A stretch of 64,000 nucleotides of DNA. It comes from Laetiporus sulphureus 93-53 (taxonomy: Eukaryota > Basidiomycota > Agaricomycetes > Polyporales > Laetiporaceae). Positions 43,947 to 55,722 of this stretch are shown here, piece by piece; position 1 is the stretch's first letter; each line of letters begins with the position of its first letter. The notes under the pieces were generated by a model, which ran no database searches, was not told where the DNA came from, and saw only the letters and a list, made by a program, of their open reading frames with translations. The stretch lies in the NCBI RefSeq assembly GCF_001632365.1, contig NW_024468556.1, positions 24,970 to 88,969 of the forward strand, read 5' to 3'. The position numbers and the translations under genes are program-made.

Positions 43947-44290
43947 AATGCGCACGACAGATTGCTACTCCCAGAAGGTATGGCAATCTCACTGAATAGA
44001 GAGAGAGACCCAGGTATGCCGCAAGCACATCTACGCCTAGTTGGAACAAATTTCACATGCATGTTTAAATTTTCAGAGCAGTGGGCACTTGAATGTGCCT
44101 ATGAAGCGCAACGCACGGTTTTAGGCACGTGTGCTGGGCATGCTGGGTTTGATACGCAAAAATGATATCCTTACATTCACGCTGCAAGACTTGAAGCCAA
44201 AAACGACTAGATAGAATGGCATATACAAATACGTGGCCATAGTGTGATCGTGGCTTCAACCTCTGAGAGATGAGAAGCGAGACGATATGA
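43947..44290. other. Intergenic, no gene seen
   Basis: 344 bp between two convergent stop codons. Short ORFs without motif; probably both 3' untranslated regions. Confidence 0.6.
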
Positions 44291-46554
44291 TTACATACAG
44301 TGTTGCAATCTCGTCACTACTTGGTTCATCAACGGACGTTCTCCAGGGTTCTTCCGCCAGCAATCGACCAGGATGCCCCAAATCCCATCCGTAAGCTCCT
44401 TTGCGTTCTGCGGCCTTGCAGGATGTTGAGCGCGGTAAAGGGCATCGGCGACAAACGTATCATCCTGCAGCTCCACGTATGGCACAGATGAGGTGTAGCA
44501 CTCGAGCATCGCCATCGCGAATGACCAGACATCGCACGCGAAAGTGCACCCAGGAAGGCTAGCATCTTTGACAAATTCCGGTGCCAACCAGCGCGTCAAC
44601 TCTGCCTCGTATAGAATGAGCGAAGCTCGCTTCTTGGTTATCTCCGCGACGACCTGTAGCATGCCATAGTCCGAAACGCATACGTCGCCCTTAAAGGCAA
44701 CAGGGTCAGCCGCAATCACCATCAAGAGGCCTCAAAGACCGACCTTCTCGTTGATTAGGAAGTTTGTCTACAAGGAGATTGTGAATGACTAAAGGAACGG
44801 AACAAGCAGCGCGTACTTACGCATTTTACTGCGGTCACAATAGAATCAGTCAGATGTCTATTTAATGGAACTGTGTGATATAGAAGCAAGTACTAACCAT
44901 TACCGTGGACGATGTTCTCCTGATGAAGGTATCTTAGACCTTGCGCAGCGTCAACAAGCTAGATCCGTGCAAACCCTGTTCAGCATGCCTTTATTTCCTA
45001 TACTGAGAAAGAAATACCAACCAACTGTGTTTTATCGGTGTCGGGATTGTTCTTCGTGTAACTGGAGAATTTTCTCAGGCTCCTCGACGGAACGTTCCTC
45101 AAAGTAAACGCACTCAAGGATATTTGTGTGTTCGCACCATGGAGTCGCCTTGACATCATATCAGCGATCAATAAGTTGCACTCTCAGACCGACTTACACT
45201 GTGTATAATCGGACCCAGATCTGTCACTATGCCGTAAAAAGGGAGAACGTTCGGATGCTTCAGCTTCGCCCATTTCCTGGCTTCCTCCTCAAACCGCTAG
45301 AAGAGATGTCAGTGCACACGTATAGCTAGAGCAATGAACGCGGACTAACAGCAACAGCTCCTTGAGAGACGGTAATATCCTGTACTCGTAGAACGATCTA
45401 GGCACAGACGGGAAGGGTTAGATATGAACAAGAACGATTACGATATACCAACGTCTATCTTCTCGAGCCAGACACCGTTCCACACTTGACTATAGCTACC
45501 CCATACCAGAGGTCTATCACCGAGTTTCTTCACTTGACCATTCAGAATCTTGATGGTCGGTGGTACGCCAGTGAGACGTTGGAAGTTCACTAGCTTTTCC
45601 CGATACATTTCGTGCTCCTCCTTCGTCAATTTCTCATTCGCAGCCTCTTTAGAATTTGAGGACTGTATTGGTAACTGCAGGAGCTGTTAACCGTGAATTT
45701 GAGAGGCTGCAATTACTAAACAATCCGAAGTTTAAAGTACCAGTTGGCTCAGTTCCATCATTCGCTCTGCTGCCGGATGACCGTGTTTCTGCAATTCTGC
45801 AGCCTGTTGCACGAGCTGTCGAGCACGAAGGAATCGCTTGGTGAATGTGAAAACTTCAGTTCGGTGTTCGACTATATATTTCTGCCATCCCTCTGCATCT
45901 TGTCGCACGATGCGCACCAACGGACTTCGGACATTGTTGAGCGAGATGGCTGCCACCATCTGCTTATAATTCTCGTAAACTGCGATCACACGAGATTATA
46001 TGTATATCGCGCACCTCCCATTTGTCCAGAGCACTGTTGACCTCTTCATTGCACTGCTCCAGACCATATCCAACTTGTCCGTTTCGCCCTACAAGGAATA
46101 TTAGAGCAAGTTGCACCTATCAAGGCTATGCTCACAGAGCGCCTGTAAGAGACCGTATTGAGACCATTCGCGAACACGAGGATAGACTGATTTGAGAGTC
46201 CTGTGGATAATCAGGCCGGATTGTCATCGCTCAGTGTGGAAGACCTACTTGAGAATCTCGTCTAGCATTTCATCAAACTCCGCAGGGGTTACAAATTCAA
46301 CATTATCCTTGAGCATAGAGAAAAGGGTCATAACACCCGCGTTTAGTTGCTGAGCTTGCCTCTGCAATAAGAGCAGCCTCAGAATGACGTGGAGATATCA
46401 ACGGTCAACAATCACTGACCCTGTGTACAATGATATTAGCGCAGCATTCTCGTATTCCAGTCACCATCGTCGTTCCCTCAGATCCTTGGCTAGAAAGACG
46501 TTGCTCATTCGCAGTGCGGTCTGCATCCCTCGACGGAGTGGGTGGTTGGCTCAT
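44291..46554 (-). CDS. Protein kinase-like gene with altered catalytic residues
   Basis: Minus-strand start ATG 46552-46554 (MSQPPTPSRDADRTANEQRL). About a dozen exons follow with introns near 45-70 bp. An N-terminal helical region (VEFVTPAEFDEMLDEILK, VGYGLEQCNEEVNSALDKWE) leads to the kinase fold: glycine loop LVWGSYSQVWNGVW near 45470, beta-3 IVLRVQ (Arg where Lys is usual), EEEARKWAKLKHPNVLPFYG near 45270, catalytic loop IVHGN (Asn where Asp is usual) near 44890, an 8-bp microexon 44821-44828 completing HGN-VKC-TNFLIN, SDYG in place of DFG, and LAPEFVKDAS with CDVWSFAMAMLE near 44550. The last exon is 44291-44689. Tyrosine-kinase-like type; likely a pseudokinase. Confidence 0.8.
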
Positions 46555-47018
46555 AGTTGGGTATGTGAAGCGTGGCTGTGGGCCGGAAGACACATGGATT
46601 GACGGTAATCCGTGAGAACAATGGGAAGCAGCAACTGATTGGCAGTGATCTCCGCTCAGAACGTCGAATGAGCGGACCCACAACCGTACACAGCAGCCAT
46701 CATCATGGCAGGCAATCGGAATACTAACTTGGCGGCGAGTGCGTTACTAAGCCTTGCATTGGTTCCGCGGCGGTCTTCTGGCTCGACAAGACCTACAAGA
46801 GATCCGGACAAATTTCTTCCTTATACCTCGGAGGGGTGCAGCAATATTGTCTCCTATGGCCGGTTAGCTCCGAAGCGGAGTCTGGGAATAGGTCGGATGT
46901 GTGGCACCGCTATATACTCTTGCTACTAGTAAATTCACGACATTTGCATACACCAGCATAATCTGCGCCTTGCGCGGGTTGGCCTTCGACCACGCCTCTA
47001 TCAGTGCTGCTGTACTCC
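46555..47018. other. Intergenic, divergent promoter region
   Basis: 464 bp between two divergently transcribed genes. No long ORF; no clear promoter element picked out. Confidence 0.5.
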
Positions 47019-47449
47019 ATGGCTGGAAAGAACGATAACCCCGCCAATCCAGCCAAGGAGGATTCCGAGTCTGAAGACGAGAAAGACGTTACGGCGCGAG
47101 TCGCGCAACCTACGAGCGACACACACAAGCTACAAGGCAGACCGGCGAAGAATCCGCGCCTCAATCCTCCAACACCGGCGCGGTGGAAACGGATCTTGCT
47201 CATCTTGTTCTTGCTGTTCCTCTTCTGGCTGGTCTTGCGTGTGCGTGCACGGGCGAAGAAGCCTCAGATTATCTATGCTAGCAGGCGCGTCGCTCAATTT
47301 GGCTATGCAATATCGACTCGTGCGAGCTCATGCCTTTGTGTAGGTATTCGAAGGAATACAAATATCGGCCTGCTGCCAGCCCTATCATCACAGAGGCTCT
47401 GAAGGATGGGCGGACACGCTTGAGAGGTGCGCTTCCGACTGGCCTTTGA
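47019..47449 (+). CDS. Small single-span membrane protein (unknown)
   Basis: The start ATG at 47019 has a better context (ccATGg) than the upstream one at 47004. The product begins MAGKNDNPANPAKEDSESED, stays charged for about 60 residues, then has one strong membrane span, ILLILFLLFLFWLVLRV, followed by RARAKKPQIIYAS. The unspliced frame closes at 47402, but its tail looks non-coding. Removing 47285-47343, a GC-AG intron, continues the protein as RYSKEYKYRPAASPIITEAL to TGA at 47447-47449 (about 123 residues). I do not know the family. The basic cytoplasmic flank after the span suggests a tail-anchored or type II orientation. Confidence 0.6.
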
Positions 47450-48289
47450 AGGTAAGAATATCTACGTTACTAGTCATGCAGCATGTAACCGCTTAGTACA
47501 AGAGACAGGACACCTCGCTACTGACGTACGAAAGATTGGACTTCCGACTCTGCTGTAGTAACCACGCGCACCCTTTTGCTACCTCATAACGGTTTCGATC
47601 AGCTCGTTCCAAAGTTTTTTGATCATCAACAGGATTGTCGACTGTGTCAGTCTTCTGACCTTCTCACTTCGTATAAATATACTTCTTACGCACTCCCTCA
47701 CGGTCAGTGGCTCTTTATAGATGTGATACCTGTCAGAAGCAACCTCTCTATGCTCCCTTCATCAACGTCCACTTTAGAACTCAGTATTGACTTGCAAAAC
47801 ACGTAGAGCGGTTTATTGACGCTTTCTATTTGAACAATTTACACTATATGGTGCCGTCCGTACGGCGATCGCCGGTTCATGACACCTGTCGCCCGGAATG
47901 GCAATCGTAGAATACTCGCTGTCCTAACACGAAGGCCTTTTTTTCCCTCCTCGACGTCTTTTCCCTGTACGCCTGCGCCGTCTTTCATGCGCGAACGCTA
48001 CCTCTTTCCTGCTTCCGTTTAACGCCTGTTTTCCCTATCTATTCCCTCGGGTTATCAACATCGAGTCCCGCGGAATCGCGACCAGTTCTCAAGCATAGCG
48101 GGTCAATCTGTCTCACGCATGCCGCAACAGTAGCTGTATCAAAGCCTTAACTTAAGCATAGAGCATCCATCCAAGTCGGTACACGCTCAGTATCCAATCA
48201 ATCTCTATCAACTCGCCTTTCGTCTCTCAAGTCCTCTTTGTAGCTACCAGTCTCGCTTTCGCATTCATCGTCACCACAGGATCAGCACC
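47450..48289. other. Intergenic, pyrimidine-rich promoter region
   Basis: No gene seen. 47938-48060 is rich in ctttttcc-type pyrimidine tracts, as often found upstream of fungal starts; the next ATG follows a gatcagcacc context at 48290. Confidence 0.55.
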
Positions 48290-50198
48290 ATGCATTATAC
48301 AGTACCTATTATAGACGAACAAAACCCATTGTACTGCCCTAACATAGATGCCGCGGCTTTTCTGGAGAGTCTCCGCCAGCACATACGTTCTGATCCTCCT
48401 CCCTACTCCCGCTTACCTGAAGAGCATATACCCTCCTTCGCGGAACGCCTGGATCAATCCCTCGACGAGTCCGATATTTATCGCCTGCTCTACCGTGCAC
48501 TTCCCCATGTTTCCAAACTCAGCAGCAATTCTTCCGTATCAAGCTCCATTCGCCATTGGGAACAAGAAACCCCACTGCCTCGTGCCGGACGTGACCAGTA
48601 TGCTCGCAGCCCGCCTGGCGTCAAGGTGAAGCGCAAGCGATCGGAGTCGATGGAGACGTTCAGCGACTTGCTTGCGCCGCCCAAAAGGGAGCGTTCCTTG
48701 CAGAGCGTGAATGACAAGTCATTCGAGGTCAGCGGGAAGGCGGATCGTCTGTGCTATTTTCGTGAGGCGGACGGCGGGTGGTACTCTCCCTTCGAGCCTC
48801 CCGCAAGCCAGCCGGAAGGACCGTTGACCACATCTGAGATGGAGCACAGGATATGCGCGTTGGAAGGTAGGCATCAAGAGCTGTTGCATGCAAAGGCTTA
48901 ACACTAAATCTTTCATCCTTGCCGAACTACCGTCTCTCTGCAGGTATGTGCGTTCATGTCCATTTGGCAGTATGAGATGATATATGCGCTCTTGTTGTTA
49001 ACCAATAGATGAGTTATATGGACCTCCCGTCGGTACGGAGAGCCCCCGAGGCATCAGTGGGCTCATATCCCGCCTTGACGCTATGCTGCCCGGGATGCGG
49101 CTGAAAGAGCGATTATATGCACTCGAGGCACTGACTCATCAGCGAATTGCGGATATGCTGGCTATTGACGGTCAGCCTTCACTTCTTCCTCAAAATCATA
49201 GTCAGAATTGACACTCCGTAGGTCATTTGAACGCGCGCGTCCTCAACATGCTGCGCATGTCCGAGATCGAGTGTCTCGACTTGACTGCGTCGCTCATGGA
49301 CGAGGAGGGCTTGAACATGGGCGGACGCGAGCTTTTACGCGGTGAGCTCTTTGAGCTGCAAGTCCATTTGTAGCTGGGCTGATTAATTTACGACCAGTCT
49401 TTGCCAAGCCGAACAGTTTCCTATTTCTTAGCCAGGTCAGCCTCAGCGGCGCGGCGCTACAGGACAGTGACATTATCAATATACATCACCTTCCGCGACT
49501 GTCGCAGCTTTGGCTCAGCAACACTGGCATCGGGAACGAAGCGTATGATTCGCGTGTAACCCACTTCACAGGTTATCGAATTGAAATCCCTTTCACAGCA
49601 TATTTCACCTCGTCGCCCTGAAGCGCACACTTACCGAGCTCGATCTTGCGCTCAATCCGCTCATCGACGACGATGCGATCCCGCCTTTGCTGGCGTTGCC
49701 CAAGCTGCAGTTCTTGTCAGTGTTTGACACTGGGGTTGGCATGCCTGGATTGCGCCGCCTTGCAGTCGCCGTGCTGGAGAGGGAGAACCAGAAGACAATG
49801 GATATCGAGGTTCCGAGGGATTGTGAAGCATACCTCGAGAGTATGTATTTTGCCTCCAGCATAACCCCGACGAATTGACTCCATCGCTCTTCGCGTCAGA
49901 CCTCCACCGAAAGTACATGCTGCATCCTCGACCGCCGCTCATCACTGACCCTGAGGCGTGTGCTGAGTTGTCGACCGCTGCGCTGCGCCGAAACCTCTCG
50001 GAGCACGCTGCGTTCAATGCTCAGATTCTGGTTGGAGGATCGCAGGCGGAGATGGCGGAGCGGCTGCAACGTATCCTACGGATGCGTGAGATGGACCTCG
50101 CGGCAAGGGACCTTGTGTGGACGAGCTTGGACCATGGCCACATTGACGAGAAGCCGACGGAAGAGCAGGTCAGTGAAGATGACATGGAGGCGTTTTGA
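48290..50198 (+). CDS. Leucine-rich-repeat-like protein (unknown)
   Basis: Six exons by frame: 48290-48866, 49009-49170, 49222-49341, 49398-49542, 49599-49840, 49900-50198; 514 residues. The first 190 residues are low-complexity, with a basic [17 protein letters not shown] patch that could be a nuclear signal. Residues 195-290 are helical ([20 protein letters not shown]). Residues 290-390 contain LRR-like units: [60 protein letters not shown]. The C-terminal 100 residues are helical and acidic at the end ([12 protein letters not shown]). The space between exons 1 and 2 is two complete introns back to back (48867-48943, 48944-49008). Likely a scaffold; function unknown. Confidence 0.75.
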
Positions 50199-50542
50199 TA
50201 TGTGGGACGCATCGCATTCCGTTGTTATTGTCAGTTGCATGTCGTGTTGTTATCCATGTATTATTAGCTGTCTGTAAAGCTCTGAATGCAGTTCACAATC
50301 CTCTCGTTCGGCGTGGCTGTGGAGACAGAGGGTCGAGTCTCATCAGTATGAATTGCGAACTCATCTAATGTTATTTATCGTGTTTTAGCTGCAATCTGCT
50401 GCAATGGTAAAAGAAGAGAAGACCTGGGAAAACTAGAGTTGCCTTTTGCGGAAGCCCGCTCGGCAACGGGCGCTTGTGCCACAATCACAATCCACCCGCC
50501 GCTCATCTCCTTCCGCCTCCCTCCCTACCTCGCTTCCGCATC
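50199..50542. other. Intergenic, no gene seen
   Basis: 344 bp, partly A/T-rich. The end carries tctccttccgcctccctccc just before the next start, a pyrimidine tract typical of fungal promoters. Confidence 0.55.
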
Positions 50543-52066
50543 ATGACTTCACGCGACGAAACTTCACGCGACGAAACGAATCTGCAAGAATCACTGGAAG
50601 AGCTTTGGTATCTCAAGGAAATTACATTCAAACCCGACGCAGAGTCACCATCAAGGGCGGTCAAGATCATCACACAGAACTTCAACGGGTCAGTCGGGTC
50701 CGCGTAATCGAGCTTTGGACCGGTGTTCACGGGCTTGCAGGCCCTGCTCGTTTATTGCGATATGTAGGTTGCTATGTGCTGTTGCGTGGCCAGCTCAAGG
50801 CGAACACAGCTCGTCATGCCAGGCAACATACTCATCCTGCGCGGGCAGATCGAGATCCTGCCGCCGGAGCGGACGACCGTCTCCTACGACTTCCTGGCCC
50901 ACCTCGTCGGAGACTATTTGCTGAGCTCGCGTCCGGACGAGGACGTGTCCTCCGCGCTGTCGGTCATGCCTGCTACACGGAGTACGTCTTTCGCTACTCG
51001 GCTGCTCAAGCTGTCTGGTCATACACCCGTTGCTTACTGCAGCTATTATATGAAGAGGGAATGGACCTCAACCCGCTGTTCACCGGCGCGACGGCGTTTC
51101 GTCCGGGAGGAGCGGGAGGAGAACTCAAGCTGTTTGAATATGCTGGGATCCAGTTAGTACATGGGTGGTTGGTTGACCCTGACAGTCCCGAGGCAAAGAT
51201 CCTTGAGAAGACTGAAGACTACGACACATCGATAAATCTCCTCGTTGAGGCAGATCACCTTACCAAGGGGCAACTACTGGCTACTGAAGAAAATACAGGA
51301 TCATCCGAAGCTGGTGTCACCGGGGTGTACGATACACTGACGAGCGAGCAACGCCATAAGATACAGGATGGTGAGATGCTTCCCCAATTCGGTTCATGTC
51401 TATCAAGATTGTGACGATTACCCATCAGGTATCATCATCCGCGATTTTCTCGACAAAACACAATCACAACTTACGTACTATGGCTTGTTCACCCTTGCCT
51501 CGACCATCACCCCAGGCAAGCTCGTCGCGCTCTTTCGCAACTCACATCTGTCCGTACTCTACAAACCCATCGGAGAGGACACCGGGCTGTACACGCTCGT
51601 TACTGACCAGGTGTTCCTGCACGAATCGTCCGTAGTGTGGGAGCGCCTCGAGGACGTCGAGGGCGGCAGCTCGTCGTTTGTCGATTCCGACTTTGTCCGC
51701 TCCAGTCCCGCAGGGGGTGACTACGCGGGACACACAGCCGAGAGCGCGCTTCGGGCCATTGAGGCACAGACGAACGCTATGTCGCTGGAGCAAAGTGATG
51801 AGTGAGTGTTTGAGTGGGTGTTCGGTGAATCCCACGCTGACGCGAACCCCCCCTTTCCATCGTCCAGTCTCGCGCTAGCAAGGCAGCTGCAAGCTGAAGA
51901 GGACGAGCATGCGCGCGAGGTTTATGCACGGCGTCAGAGGGAGCGGGCGCAAAGAGGAGAGCAACCGCAGACGCTTGCTGCACAGCATCCGCCCTCGCCT
52001 GCATCTACTGCAGATAAGCGCAGCCGGAAGCGAAAGCTGAAGAAAGATGATTGCATTGTGATGTGA
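50543..52066 (+). CDS. MINDY-family K48-ubiquitin deubiquitinase
   Basis: Six exons: 50543-50688, 50741-50763, 50823-50981, 51056-51370, 51429-51801, 51868-52066; 404 residues. The fold of the MINDY1/2 peptidase is recognisable: ELWYLKEITFKPD near 20-33, QNFNGPCSFIAICN with Gln45 and catalytic Cys51, LPPERTTVSYDFLAHLVGDY, KGMDLNPLFTGATAFRPGGA, LFEYAGIQLVHGWLVDPDSP, ALFRNSHLSVLYK with His254, and LYTLVTDQVFLHE with WERLEDVEGG. ALARQLQAEEDEHAR near 343 is a ubiquitin-binding MIU-like helix. The protein ends KKDDCIVM, a CaaX prenylation box. MINDYs trim long K48 chains (established). The catalytic exon is tiny (23 bp) and phase 2/1. Start chosen at MTSRDETSRDE after a pyrimidine tract. Confidence 0.9.
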
Positions 52067-52512
52067 GGCGGTATCGTGATCGCCTTTTTGGGTGCAGATG
52101 CTAGCTGGATTGTACAGTATGAGATTTCTTGCATAATTCTAAAGTATCAGAATTATAGCTGGAGCCACGTTGAAGAAGCTGATTTTTATGTCGTATACAG
52201 ACGTGTACCCCGGCATAAGTGACGATTGAACCACAGGCTGTATCTTCTGGGATTCTACGACGGTTGGTTCAGATAACTTGCCTCACAGCACGTAGTTTGA
52301 GCCTATAACCCAGCCAAACTCCCGATTCGCTGCTACATGATCATGATTCGTTCTGCAATGCCGCAGTAGTACGCGTGCCGGACCTCTTTTGATTTGATAG
52401 GCACGTCCCATATACATTGTTGGTGCTATGAGACCGATTTCCTATAGAGAACGTACGTCTTTAATTCTCAGGTTTGTGCAGCCGCCATGGAACCGTAGAG
52501 GCATCGGACGCG
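52067..52512. other. Intergenic, no gene seen
   Basis: 446 bp with no ORF of interest; the first part is probably the 3' untranslated region of the MINDY gene. Confidence 0.55.
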
Positions 52513-52849
52513 CTAAGAATTCTTGTCTTCTTGTTCAGGAATCTCGTCATCTGCATCAACACAAGTATCACCGTCTTGGATCTTGATAACGCCCGAGATG
52601 CTCGAACCGTACATCAGGCCGGCGAAGGTGTTCTTGTTCTCGTACAGAACGACGCCTCGTTCGCCGCTCTCCACACCGCGGAGCTCTGGGTGAAGGGAGG
52701 CGGCAGTTTGTTGATGCATGAACGAGCCTGGAGGTCAGAAGTGCTTGTGCAGATTCTGGACTGCACGACGTTGAATGCTCATCCAGAGCTGTGCGTACCA
52801 CGCCACAGGCAGAATGCAATGTATCAGTCTGCATCGGGATTGTGAACAC
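52513..52849 (-). CDS. Small hypothetical gene
   Basis: Two minus-strand frames overlap: 52568-52849 (MFTIPMQTDTLHSACGVVRT...) and 52513-52719 (MHQQTAASLHPELRG...SSISGVIKIQDGDTCVDADD, acidic end). Joining them at an intron-like or frameshift point near 52725 (acttctgacctccag on that strand) would give a protein of about 110 residues. No domain recognised; it may be a chance pair of frames. Confidence 0.3.
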
Positions 52850-53492
52850 ATAACGAAAGTCAGATCGCGCTTGGAACTTTATTGAATGCCTATGGTGTAC
52901 GGTATGCCTGTGGCTGCTATGTACAGCTTATCATGCCAGCTCAATCCGATACAGTGTAAATTAATTGTAACTCAATATCATCAGGCAGCAAGCGGACCTC
53001 ATGAGACGAACGACAGAGTTTGATCCTGCCTGGCCAGCTACCAGCGGCTCGTCGCCTAAGGTGAGTATTAACGTCTGTTCAAGAAAGCAAAACCTGGTCC
53101 CATCCATCGCCCCCATATCCTCTGCCAAAGATCGAGAGCTCTCGCTCTGTCCACGACTTGATGTCGGGAGTATGACCGCATGGAACTTTCCTCGCGGTTC
53201 AGGATCCTCCGGGACGTCCGTATCATCGGGAATCAGCTGACTATGCACGACCAAGCCCGTAAAACCCCAATCTGAGCTCGTTGGCTGCCCCATCTGGCAC
53301 AATTATCAGCGGCTCAGAGTCGAGTCCAGCACAATGCTCGTCACCTCTACAAACAGACCGGGGAGAAGCGGGAAGATGGTCCTTTCGCGAATGAATGGAT
53401 ATGTTCGGCGCATCGGCAAGCAATGGTATACATGTGGATATACTGCGTGCCAGCTCCGCATCATTCCACCAGACAGGAGCTGAAGCCTCCAG
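52850..53492. other. Intergenic, no gene seen
   Basis: 643 bp downstream of the sedolisin gene. ORFs on both strands (for example 52961-53302 minus) have no motif and no plausible continuation. Confidence 0.5.
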
Positions 53493-55722
53493 TCAAAAAA
53501 TACTCTGCCCCACTACAGTGAGTGCCACCGTGGCGAGGACTGCGGCCAGACCGATCTGCATGCTAACCCGCGCCGACGACGTTACGATGGTTTTCGGCAT
53601 CTGCGCTGCAGCCGCCTCAAGCCTTGTGAAGTTCGGGGTACCGAGGCCAGTGATCTGAGGGAGAAGCTTAGCGCAATTACGACATATAGAGTGTGATACT
53701 CACTGGGTCCCACCCGCTCGTGGCATAAAACGCGGAATGGTTTGCGAATCCCAGATTATATCCAGAAACAATATCATGAAACGCCGTTGATGCGTTGTAA
53801 TACAAGAACGGGTTGAGGAAACCTAGCGTAGAATTGCCTGCCGCAAGGCGCCGATCGTTGATCAACGCAACGATGCTGGCGAACGTCGGCGCCGAGCAGC
53901 TGGTGCCATAAATGTGATGCAGCGAGCCGTTGATGATCACCCCGAACTCCTCTCCGTAAGCCGCGACGTCGGGATAGGCCCTTCCGGACTGGTTGAACAG
54001 CCCGCTGTTGTTGGTCCCGAGCTGGGAGAGATACTGTGATACGGCGGACGACTGATAATCGGGTCGGCTCCAGATGTTTGAAAAGCCCCCCGATGAGAAG
54101 TCGGCGGTGACCTCGACGGGAATTCCGGAGGTGGCACCTACTGAGGTGACGCTGCAATGTGCTCGTCAGACCCTATATCAAGAATTATTTGTGAATTGAG
54201 AGGCACTTACTATGGGCAGCCGGAAGGGAAGGTTGGTACAAACACCGTTCCTTCGACCATAGTAGAGTTGAATTGGATGCCGGTGACGCCTCCATCTCCA
54301 GAAGCGAAGATTAAACTAACTCCGCGTGCTCCCAGCTGAGCATACGAATTGCACAAATTTCTGCAGACGAGAGCTTCAACTTCACGAATTGCAATATCTA
54401 TCATACGGAGACTCACTCGGCCAACTTCTGTGAAATAGTGTCCTCATTCATCCCATAGCTAGTGGAGAGAACCTGAGGAGGGTGAGCCTCGCCGAGAAGG
54501 TAGCTTGCGGTGTTCAGCAAGGCTTCCACGAACTCGCCAGTTGTGTTCGCATACGGACCAACTGCCAAGAAGGTCACCGGCACGTTCGTCGCAAGGCCTA
54601 CAGTATACTGTAGGTCCAAGCTCTGTGAAGCGGCGATGAGTGACAGTCTGTCTGGAGGAGCACGTGTGAAGGCAACAACGTACGGCTTCACTACCGGCCT
54701 CTGCGGGATCGGTCGAATAAAGACCGCCATCAGGTTGCTGCAAAGTGAAGTTCCCACTGCTGTTCATGTCTGGTCGAAATAGTTTCAAAAAGGTCTATAG
54801 TGCGAAGATGAGAATAATGCCTCTCTGATCACATTGTGCGACTACCATCAGATCCTCATTATTTGCACTCTGGTTAATGTATTCGGCAATGGCAAGTGCA
54901 TTCGAGGAGGTGGTGGCAGGGGTGGTCGGGATAGCGTAGAGATGCTGCAGGCAAACAGGATCAATAAGGGATCCGTTTCCGCATGGCGCAGACTGATTGG
55001 CAGTATCTCGAATAACGTGCCGTGAATTGCCGGTGGTCCAGAACGAGGCAAGCGTGCTGGCCTGCTTATATTGCGGAAAGCTACATACAGCCGTGTCAGC
55101 ACTGAGCTCGTAGATCATCCACAATCCTGCACGCACGTAATGGTGGGATGAACCAAATCAAGATGATCCGCCAAAGCTACCGGGATAGAGTATGCGAGCG
55201 TCCTGATGGCCTGGCGTCCAGTGGCCGTATGCGTGAAAGTGGTGAAGTTAGCATCCAAAAGAGTATTTGCTTTGCTGACGGGCACTTCGACTTTGACCCA
55301 GTCGGCTGCATGAGAGATCGTGGTCGCGTTCAGTCCGTTCTCGGCGAACCATGCATTCACTGCTGTTACGCTCTCGGGTTTCGGCGAAGAGAACACTTCC
55401 ACCTATTCACACAGCATCACCCATGTGAAGGAGGACACATTTGATGCCGCTAACGTACCTCTTCCATAGTCAGATGGGAACCGTACCTCCCACTAGACGG
55501 ATTGCTAACAGCATGGAGGGCGTCCACCAATCCATCTGTGTCATTCCCGATGAGAGCGAAGCGGAGAGTCAAGACTGTATCTGACGGAGCAGGACCGTCG
55601 GTTTTCCAGCCATTGGGAATTGATTGTCGGGATTCGTGCAGCTGAAGCGTCCGCGATAAAGGTTTGCCGAAGCTTGCTATGAAATGGATGATGAAGAATA
55701 GAAAGACGAAGACCATTTCCAC
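53493..55722 (-). CDS. Secreted sedolisin (tripeptidyl-peptidase I-like serine-carboxyl protease)
   Basis: Eight exons on the minus strand by frame: 55459-55722, 55137-55402, 54846-55080, 54684-54794, 54417-54622, 54211-54360, 53704-54151, 53493-53654; 613 residues. A signal peptide (MVFVFLFFIIHFIASFGKP) precedes the Pro-kumamolisin propeptide (LTMEEVEVFSSPKPESVTAV). The catalytic set is complete: Glu291 and Asp295 in GSEASLDLQY (formed across an intron), Asp383 in FASGDGG, and Ser495 in YGTSCSAPTFAS. GYNLGF, ATSGWDPITGLGTPNF and the C-terminal Asp region form the calcium site. Several N-glycosylation sequons are seen. The end, AAVLATVALTVVGQSIF, is hydrophobic and could be a GPI signal or anchor. 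It removes tripeptides at acidic pH (family). A TATA-like TATAAG lies about 75 bp upstream of the start. Confidence 0.9.

Noticed and set aside
44291..44725. Kinase C-lobe beginning at the ATG near 44725
   Set aside because: That ATG lies in an intron; splicing at 44690-44743 joins TNFLINEK directly to GDVCVSDYG.
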